This document shows, one piece after another, positions 6,399 to 10,626 of a stretch of 10,626 bases of DNA. Source of the stretch: an uncultured Christensenella sp. (GTDB lineage: Bacteria; Bacillota; Clostridia; Christensenellales; UBA3700); NCBI GenBank assembly GCA_910584035.1, contig CAJTZR010000068.1:1-10626 (forward strand), written 5' to 3'. The notes beneath the pieces were generated by a model. The model had not been told where the DNA came from. It saw only the letters and a list, made by a program, of their open reading frames with translations, and searched no databases. The stretch's first letter is position 1. Every line of letters starts with the position of its first letter. Made by a program: the position numbers and the translations under genes.

Positions 6399-7151
6399 TT
6401 AATTAAGTTTTTCAATAAGTTGTAAAAATCTTTTTTCATTTAATATTTCATTGTTTATATATTTACCATTATAAAACACCGCATAATTTGTCCACGCCAT
6501 AGGAGCGTTTTGAGCTTTTTCTTTGCTATCAATATGTATACTTTCAAATGGCACACCAATTTTTTTAGCAGTATTTTCTATTTCAGGAACATACTTAGCT
6601 GGATAAGGGCAACCATAAGTGTAATATACTACAAAACCTTGTTTATTAATAGTAGGTGTTTTTGCACAATGTTTAAATTTTGGCACAGGGGAATTGTCAT
6701 CAAATGGCAAGTATAATAATGTAAAATAAGGCTCTGCATTATCAGCCACTTTAAAACCTTTATATGCTAAGTATTTTGGGTCAGATAAAAAAGGCATTTT
6801 CTTTGGTGATGCAATTATTGTTAGTCCTTTTTTGCCTTGTGCTTTTGTATCAGCAATGCAAGCGGATAATAAATCATTAGAGTAGCCGTGACCTTTAAAG
6901 GACCCAGATACCCAAAAGCAGTTTATATGTAAATATCCATCTGCTTCAATTGGAAACCAAGCATTTTCTGCTGGAATATATTCAATAAAGCACTTGCCTC
7001 GTTCTACTGACTTTAAAAATACTAAACCGTCATTTAATCTTTCTGCAAGCCAAGCTTTTTTACTTGCAACTTGAACATCTTTATTGTTAGAAATGGCACA
7101 ACAAATATGCTCATTTTCTAAATTTTCTTTTGTGATTTTAATGTATTCCAT
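6399..7151 (-). CDS. GNAT-family N-acetyltransferase with C-terminal thioredoxin-like/YoaP domain
   Basis: A 250-residue cytosolic protein with two parts. Residues ~1-150 are a GNAT-like acyltransferase: strand and loop INCFWVSGSFKGHGYSNDLL (76-95) hold the acetyl-CoA pyrophosphate loop (K-G-H-G-Y), followed by the helix SACIADTKAQGKKGLTII and the conserved SPKKMPFLSDPKYLAYKGF. Residues ~170-250 look thioredoxin-like: GFVVYYTYGCPYPAKYVPEIENTAKK has a CPYP in the place where glutaredoxins have CPYC, so the resolving cysteine is missing, followed by PFESIHIDSKEKAQNAP, which matches YoaP-type tails of Bacillus. AAGAAGG (7160-7166) precedes the ATG. It starts 20 bp after the DUF1349 gene and is probably cotranscribed. 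The acyl acceptor is unknown. The GNAT and YoaP assignments are from remembered family patterns. Confidence 0.8.
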   Translation of the reverse strand: MEYIKITKENLENEHICCAISNNKDVQVASKKAWLAERLNDGLVFLKSVERGKCFIEYIPAENAWFPIEADGYLHINCFWVSGSFKGHGYSNDLLSACIADTKAQGKKGLTIIASPKKMPFLSDPKYLAYKGFKVADNAEPYFTLLYLPFDDNSPVPKFKHCAKTPTINKQGFVVYYTYGCPYPAKYVPEIENTAKKIGVPFESIHIDSKEKAQNAPMAWTNYAVFYNGKYINNEILNEKRFLQLIEKLN

Positions 7152-7171
7152 ATTAAAAACCTTCTTTAACT

Positions 7172-7759
7172 CTATTTATGTTCTTTCCAAACACAATCAA
7201 CTATACTCATTTTGGAAAAAGTGGCTTTAAATGAGGACTTTTCTGGTGAACAAGCATAAATACCAAAACTAATTTTCTTGTCACCCTCATTCAAATGACA
7301 AATTCTCATTTGTTTAAATTCAATTCCGTCAAAGGAAAATTCAATCAAAAAATCTGCTTGTCTACGACTTAATCTATACCATATCATTTTAATGTCAGAG
7401 GCTATATCTGTTGTTGCCCAGTCTGAATAGCCGTGATTTGTTACCACGCTACCAAGGCGTTGAATCTTATCATTTTCATATTCTACTGAAGCTTTTAGCC
7501 AGTTGTTGCTATCAAGATATATAGCCACGCCACATTGGTCAAACCTCTGCTTGCTTTCAAATTGAGTTTTTACAATAAATGTGAAATACTTTTCTTGCGT
7601 ATCAATTTGCAATATTGGTGCATTGTCGTTTTGAAAACCATAATAAGTCTTTTGCCATAAGTCAGTATATGGTTCAGTTATTATCTCAATTTTATCACTT
7701 GAAATATAAAACTCTTTGGGCTGTCTAACCCATTTTAGTTTGGAACTATTAAATGTCAT
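7172..7759 (-). CDS. DUF1349 (concanavalin A-like) domain protein
   Basis: A 195-residue protein without signal peptide or membrane segment. The pattern LKWVRQP-EFYI (8-19), then DLWQKTYYGFQNDNAP (33-48), FDQCGVAIYLDSNNWLKASVEYEN (73-96), LGSVVTNHGYSDWATTDI (102-119), WYRLSRRQADFLIEFSFDG (127-145) and ISFGIYACSP (163-172) is that of the DUF1349 family, a jelly-roll/concanavalin-like fold found as small cytosolic proteins in many Bacillota and as domains in glycan-active proteins. A carbohydrate-related role is possible but unproven; no catalytic residues are known to me. AGAGGTG (7764-7770) sets the ATG. It is the upstream gene of a two-gene minus-strand unit with the GNAT/YoaP gene. Confidence 0.82.
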   Translation of the reverse strand: MTFNSSKLKWVRQPKEFYISSDKIEIITEPYTDLWQKTYYGFQNDNAPILQIDTQEKYFTFIVKTQFESKQRFDQCGVAIYLDSNNWLKASVEYENDKIQRLGSVVTNHGYSDWATTDIASDIKMIWYRLSRRQADFLIEFSFDGIEFKQMRICHLNEGDKKISFGIYACSPEKSSFKATFSKMSIVDCVWKEHK

Positions 7760-7775
7760 AATTCACCTCTTTTTT

Positions 7776-7804
7776 AATATACCATTTTTCAAAAATAAAT
7801 ACAA
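7776..7804 (-). promoter_or_regulatory. Possible promoter of the DUF1349-GNAT unit
   Basis: On the minus strand TTGTAT (7804-7799), 17-nt spacer, TATATT (7781-7776), with an extended -10 TGG. The hexamers are good, but the predicted start near 7769 falls within the ribosome binding site, so the real promoter may lie further upstream. Confidence 0.3.
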
Positions 7805-7981
7805 GGACTTACTATTAATTTGAATTTTAAAAACAAAAATTTAACTTGAATTGAAAAATCTTTTTAAAATATTTTGTCTTAATAAATATAAATTAAGCAT
7901 TAGTAATATTTTGCTAATCTTTTAATATATTTTAATTAAGCCATAAATTGGCTTGAAAGTAAAAGAATAAAGAGGAAAAAC
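7805..7981. other. AT-rich intergenic
   Basis: No gene. There is one small hairpin, AAGCCA/TGGCTT (7938-7943/7949-7954, loop TAAAT). Nothing else is supported. Confidence 0.4.
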
Positions 7982-8022
7982 CAACAAGGCAAAATGATAA
8001 ATTTTGCCTTGTTGAGTTTTTT
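7982..8022. terminator. Strong bidirectional terminator 1
   Basis: Bases 7982-7995 pair perfectly with 8001-8014 (14 bp, core CAACAAGGCAAAA, loop GATAA). AGTTTTTTG follows on the plus strand and GGTTTTTCC on the minus strand, so it should work both ways. No plus-strand gene precedes it; its likely jobs are to stop leftward transcription from the promoter at 8160-8189 and rightward read-through. Confidence 0.85.
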
Positions 8023-8057
8023 GTAAAGTCGTAAATTTGCAAAAAGTCGATTTTTTG

Positions 8058-8090
8058 AAAATACCCACCGAAAATCGGGGGTATTTTTGA
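8058..8090. terminator. Hairpin terminator 2 with a possible alternative fold
   Basis: AAAATACCC (8058-8066) pairs with GGGTATTTT (8079-8087) and CCGA (8068-8071) with TCGG (8075-8078), with A8067 bulged and an AAA loop; the T run is on the plus strand. CGATTTT (8048-8054) can instead pair with AAAATCG (8071-8077), which would break the terminator. Confidence 0.7.
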
Positions 8091-8120
8091 GTAATTTAGC
8101 TAAATTGTGTAAAATGGTGG

Positions 8121-8148
8121 TACATAAAATACATATATCTATGTACAT
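8121..8148. repeat. Left inverted repeat of the putative invertible segment
   Basis: 28 bp, inverted copy of 8269-8296 with 27 of 28 positions matching; the 21 bp nearest the segment (8128-8148) match exactly. Within it TACATA-TATC-TATGTA (8130-8145) is a dyad with an asymmetric 4-nt centre. Confidence 0.9.
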
Positions 8149-8268
8149 ATTATATGAATATTATCTTATTAAATATATACATTTGTCAAGTATAAGCTAA
8201 ACAATTTGTAAAAAGTATAAATAAAGTTAACAAAATGCTTACAAAAACATAGCCGAAAAGGCTAATTA
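8149..8268. other. 120-bp putative invertible promoter segment (OFF orientation)
   Basis: Unique sequence between the two inverted repeats. It carries a near-consensus promoter facing left (8160-8189) and, near the right end, a small hairpin TAGCC-GAAAA-GGCTA (8250-8264) which, read on the minus strand, is followed by ATGTTTTTG. No convincing rightward promoter was found, so the downstream gene should be silent in this orientation. After inversion the promoter would occupy 8228-8257, reading right. Confidence 0.7.
8160..8189 (-). promoter_or_regulatory. Near-consensus promoter inside the inverted-repeat segment
   Basis: On the minus strand TTGACA (8189-8184, 6/6), 18-nt spacer, GATAAT (8165-8160, 5/6). 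As read it fires left, through the left repeat and into the two terminators. It is among the best sigma-A promoters in the window, yet no credible gene lies downstream of it in this direction. Confidence 0.75.
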
Positions 8269-8296
8269 ATGTACATAGATATATGTATTCTATGTA
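8269..8296. repeat. Right inverted repeat of the putative invertible segment
   Basis: Inverted partner of 8121-8148; the single mismatch (C8290) is on the outer side of the exact 21-bp part. It ends 8 bp before the ribosome binding site of the surface-protein gene, so in the ON state it would be in the 5' untranslated region. Confidence 0.9.
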
Positions 8297-8319
8297 TTTA
8301 AAAATAGGAGGTTTTTGCT

Positions 8320-10626
8320 ATGAGAACTAGTATAAAAAAGATTGGAATTATAATCTCAATTTTAGCCGTAATTATTCTTGCTTTGGTAGGTTGTTTTTGT
8401 GTTGCAAATGTCAATGAAAGTAGGAATGAATTAGTTTTAAACAATAATAACATAATGACCACAGTAAGCAAAGAGTATTTGCTGGGTGGAAATAATGAAG
8501 AAATGGCATTAATATGGAGTTTCGCAATGCAAGAGTCAATTCAATACAAAAGTCATATTAAATTGACATTAATGAATGACTGGGTGGCTGAGGATTATAG
8601 TAATCCAAAAATAGTTACTTCCTTTGGTGAGGGGTTAGGTTTTGAAAATGGAAGATTAGCAATTATAGAAGGTGCAGAAATTACTCTTGACCTTAATGGG
8701 ATGACTATTGATAAGAATTTGACAAATAAAAATCTTAAGGATGAAGAAAAACCAAATACAACAATAATAAGAGTATATGGCACACTTAATTTGTTTGATA
8801 GTAAGTATGATATAGCTGAGGTTAATAGGGTTTATAATGCGTATAAAGACCAAGATGCTGAAGCAGAAGACAGAGTTTTATTGCAAAAGCTACAAGAAAT
8901 TAATTGTGGTAAATTAACTGGTAATGATGTAGTTGTTTGTGGAGCTGGTGCAATACATATCGATGGGACTTTAAATATGTATGGTGGTATGATAGTTGGT
9001 AATGTTACAGATGGAAATGTTGGAGGAATAATGCTTGCTAGACAAGAAGCTATTTTTAATATGTATAATGGCTTAATTATTGGCAATATTGGCAACCTAG
9101 CGGGTGGTATAATTAGTCAGAGAGGTTGTTTAAGTATTTATGGAGGTATAATTGCAGAAAACATTGCAACGCAAAATAATGTTGATGTTGTATCTGCGGG
9201 TGGTATTTGTCTGCTAATGAACGGAATTAATGACAAATTTTATATGCAAGGCGGTATAGTTAGCCATAATAAAAGTAATTCAAATGCTGGTGGAATAGCA
9301 ATAAATGGTGCGGGTTCTTCTAATATAAGAAATTGTGAAATAAATAATAACTATTCTTATAGACATGCTAGCGGAATTAGTGTGGTTTTGCATACATATT
9401 TAAAATTATCAAATGTAAATATTTTGAATAATGTTGCTGGTGATAGAGCTGCGGCTTTGTTAAGCACTACAAATCAAGTAGAGTTGAATAATGTTAAAGT
9501 AAAAAATAACACATCTTACTATGCTCATAGTGGTAGTAACGATGGTAGTGCTGGAATTCTTTTAATAGACATTTTTGCAATAAACACAGATATGAATGTC
9601 AATTTTCAAAATGTGGAAATCTCAGGAAATGAAACAATTACTGATAGAAATTTAGGTGCTGGAACTGCTGGTGGACTTTGCCTTTTAGCATCAAATAAAT
9701 TAACTTTAAGAATGAGTTATACTAAAATTATAAACAATAAATCAAATGTTTCTGTTGGCAGTGGCTTTACAAATATTGATAAGGCATTAGTTTCTATAGG
9801 TGAAGGTGTAGAAATATGCAGTAATACTAATAGCAGAGGTGTCTCTGATGTATATTTAAAGAAAGACCAAAAACTTACTATATGTGACTCATTACACAGC
9901 GGACAAAAAACATCACGTATTGGTGTGTTTTTAAGTAGTGATTATGGAGAAAATACATTTACAAATAATTATAGTGTATTTAATACTACTGACCCTAATT
10001 TTTATTTTTACTCTAATAATACAGATTATCTTATGAAAAAGAATGGTGGTGAAGTTGCATTAGACACGGCAAATAAAAAAGCTGAGCAAACAATTGTGTG
10101 GTATTATCAAGCTAAAGGCGGAGTTAAACAAACTATACAAGGTGATTCTGTTAATTTAGAGTATGCTAGAGATGGATATACTATAACTAATAGCATTGGC
10201 AATATTGTAAAAGTAGGAACAAATAATAATATTCAACAAGATAATGTTATAAATAAAGGTACTTACTCTTATAGTGTGAGCAATTGGGAAAATTATAAAA
10301 ACCCTACTATGACAATTTATATTGAACCTAAACAAGTTGATGTAGTATGGACAAATACAGATTTAATTTATAATGGCACAGCACAATTACCAACAGCACA
10401 TATTGCAGAAGATGAAAATTGCGTTGTAAATTTAATTGGTTCACAAATTAATGTTGGTAATGGTTATGTCGCTACAGCAACAGCATTGAATAACAATAAT
10501 TACATTATGAATCCATTAACTCAAAATGCAAAATTTAATATAAATAAAGAAAATTTGCAAGTAAATATAACAACGAATGATTTTATAAAAGAGTATAATG
10601 GAAAAAATATTGTTTTGCCAAAAGAT
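8320..10626 (+). CDS. Large cell-surface protein: lipoprotein-like signal, beta-helix region, MBG/YDG-like repeats (3' partial)
   Basis: An open frame of 769 codons without a stop reaches the window edge. The ATG at 8320 has a perfect TAGGAGG at 8305-8311. Residues 1-25 (basic start, then IIISILAVIILALVGC) form a signal sequence; LVGC fits a lipobox, with C25 as possible lipid anchor, though a plain signal peptide or membrane anchor is also possible. Residues ~110-540 have short recurring strands and turns (GTLNMYGGMIVGN, GCLSIYGGIIAEN, FYMQGGIVSHN, with AGGI in between), typical of a right-handed parallel beta-helix of the pectate-lyase/polymorphic-surface-protein kind. From ~668 on, KQVDVVWTNTDLIYNGTAQLP to NYIMNPLTQNAKFNINK is one MBG/YDG-like repeat, and VNITTNDFIKEYNGKNIVLP starts another. 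The likely role is adhesion or surface coat. The upstream inverted-repeat segment suggests ON/OFF control. Confidence 0.85.
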   Translation, partial: MRTSIKKIGIIISILAVIILALVGCFCVANVNESRNELVLNNNNIMTTVSKEYLLGGNNEEMALIWSFAMQESIQYKSHIKLTLMNDWVAEDYSNPKIVTSFGEGLGFENGRLAIIEGAEITLDLNGMTIDKNLTNKNLKDEEKPNTTIIRVYGTLNLFDSKYDIAEVNRVYNAYKDQDAEAEDRVLLQKLQEINCGKLTGNDVVVCGAGAIHIDGTLNMYGGMIVGNVTDGNVGGIMLARQEAIFNMYNGLIIGNIGNLAGGIISQRGCLSIYGGIIAENIATQNNVDVVSAGGICLLMNGINDKFYMQGGIVSHNKSNSNAGGIAINGAGSSNIRNCEINNNYSYRHASGISVVLHTYLKLSNVNILNNVAGDRAAALLSTTNQVELNNVKVKNNTSYYAHSGSNDGSAGILLIDIFAINTDMNVNFQNVEISGNETITDRNLGAGTAGGLCLLASNKLTLRMSYTKIINNKSNVSVGSGFTNIDKALVSIGEGVEICSNTNSRGVSDVYLKKDQKLTICDSLHSGQKTSRIGVFLSSDYGENTFTNNYSVFNTTDPNFYFYSNNTDYLMKKNGGEVALDTANKKAEQTIVWYYQAKGGVKQTIQGDSVNLEYARDGYTITNSIGNIVKVGTNNNIQQDNVINKGTYSYSVSNWENYKNPTMTIYIEPKQVDVVWTNTDLIYNGTAQLPTAHIAEDENCVVNLIGSQINVGNGYVATATALNNNNYIMNPLTQNAKFNINKENLQVNITTNDFIKEYNGKNIVLPKD

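Noticed and set aside
1637..7969. GTAAAAGAATA seen three times in intergenic DNA (about 1637, 2304 and 7959)
   Set aside because: Low-complexity A-rich 11-mer without fixed relation to promoters or genes; expected by chance at this composition.
7936..8148. A 70-codon minus-strand open frame whose ATG lies in the left inverted repeat, just downstream of the leftward promoter
   Set aside because: It has no ribosome binding site, the predicted transcript start is only a few bases before it, and the frame runs straight through both terminator hairpins. Its position is a by-product of the ATGTACAT in the repeat.
8595..9095. Minus-strand open frames of 62-87 codons inside the surface-protein gene
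   Set aside because: They are shadows of the 769-codon plus-strand frame, lack ribosome binding sites and give low-complexity Ile/Leu/Ser/Pro-rich translations.
1..10626. CRISPR array, insertion sequence, tRNA or rRNA
   Set aside because: No regularly spaced repeats, no transposase-like frame with terminal repeats and no tRNA cloverleaf or rRNA segment was seen on either strand.

Overview
The window looks like a chromosomal piece of a low-GC Gram-positive anaerobe, most likely a gut-type member of the Clostridia (Bacillota). The basis is strong AT richness, AGGAGG-type ribosome binding sites, the standard code with TGA as stop, an oxygen-sensitive nadA-nadB-nadC route to NAD with a short clostridial-style NadB, an iron-sulfur flavoprotein, and large surface proteins with dockerin-like, beta-helix and MBG/YDG-type modules. 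The lineage is inference; there is no rRNA or marker gene here.

Layout. 1-317: 3' end of a gene for a secreted or surface protein with a dockerin-like tail, followed by a strong hairpin. 318-1014: AT-rich gene-free DNA ending in a good promoter. 1015-2285: a TetR-family regulator and an iron-sulfur flavoprotein/FMN reductase on the same strand, with candidate operators in front of each. 2286-2924: gene-free, with its own promoter and a strongly structured region in which a 50-nt unit is repeated and one small hairpin covaries between copies, probably a non-coding RNA or long leader. 2925-6069: nadA, nadB and nadC, which together make nicotinate mononucleotide from aspartate and dihydroxyacetone phosphate. 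A bidirectional terminator follows. 6399-7759 (minus strand): a GNAT acetyltransferase with a thioredoxin-like/YoaP tail, and upstream of it a DUF1349 protein, probably one operon.

7982-8319 is the most interesting stretch. Two strong hairpin terminators are followed by a 120-bp segment flanked by 28-bp inverted repeats (27 of 28 positions match, 21 contiguous). Inside the segment is a near-consensus promoter (TTGACA, 18-nt spacer, GATAAT) that points AWAY from the following gene. Inverting the segment would place this promoter about 62 bp upstream of the start codon of the large surface protein at 8320. This is the architecture of a phase-variable invertible promoter, read here in the OFF state, with the terminators stopping leftward transcription in OFF and read-through from the left.

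8320-10626: the first 769 codons of that surface protein (signal sequence with a lipobox-like site, beta-helix region, MBG/YDG-like repeats). It is still open at the window edge. No recombinase gene is in the window.
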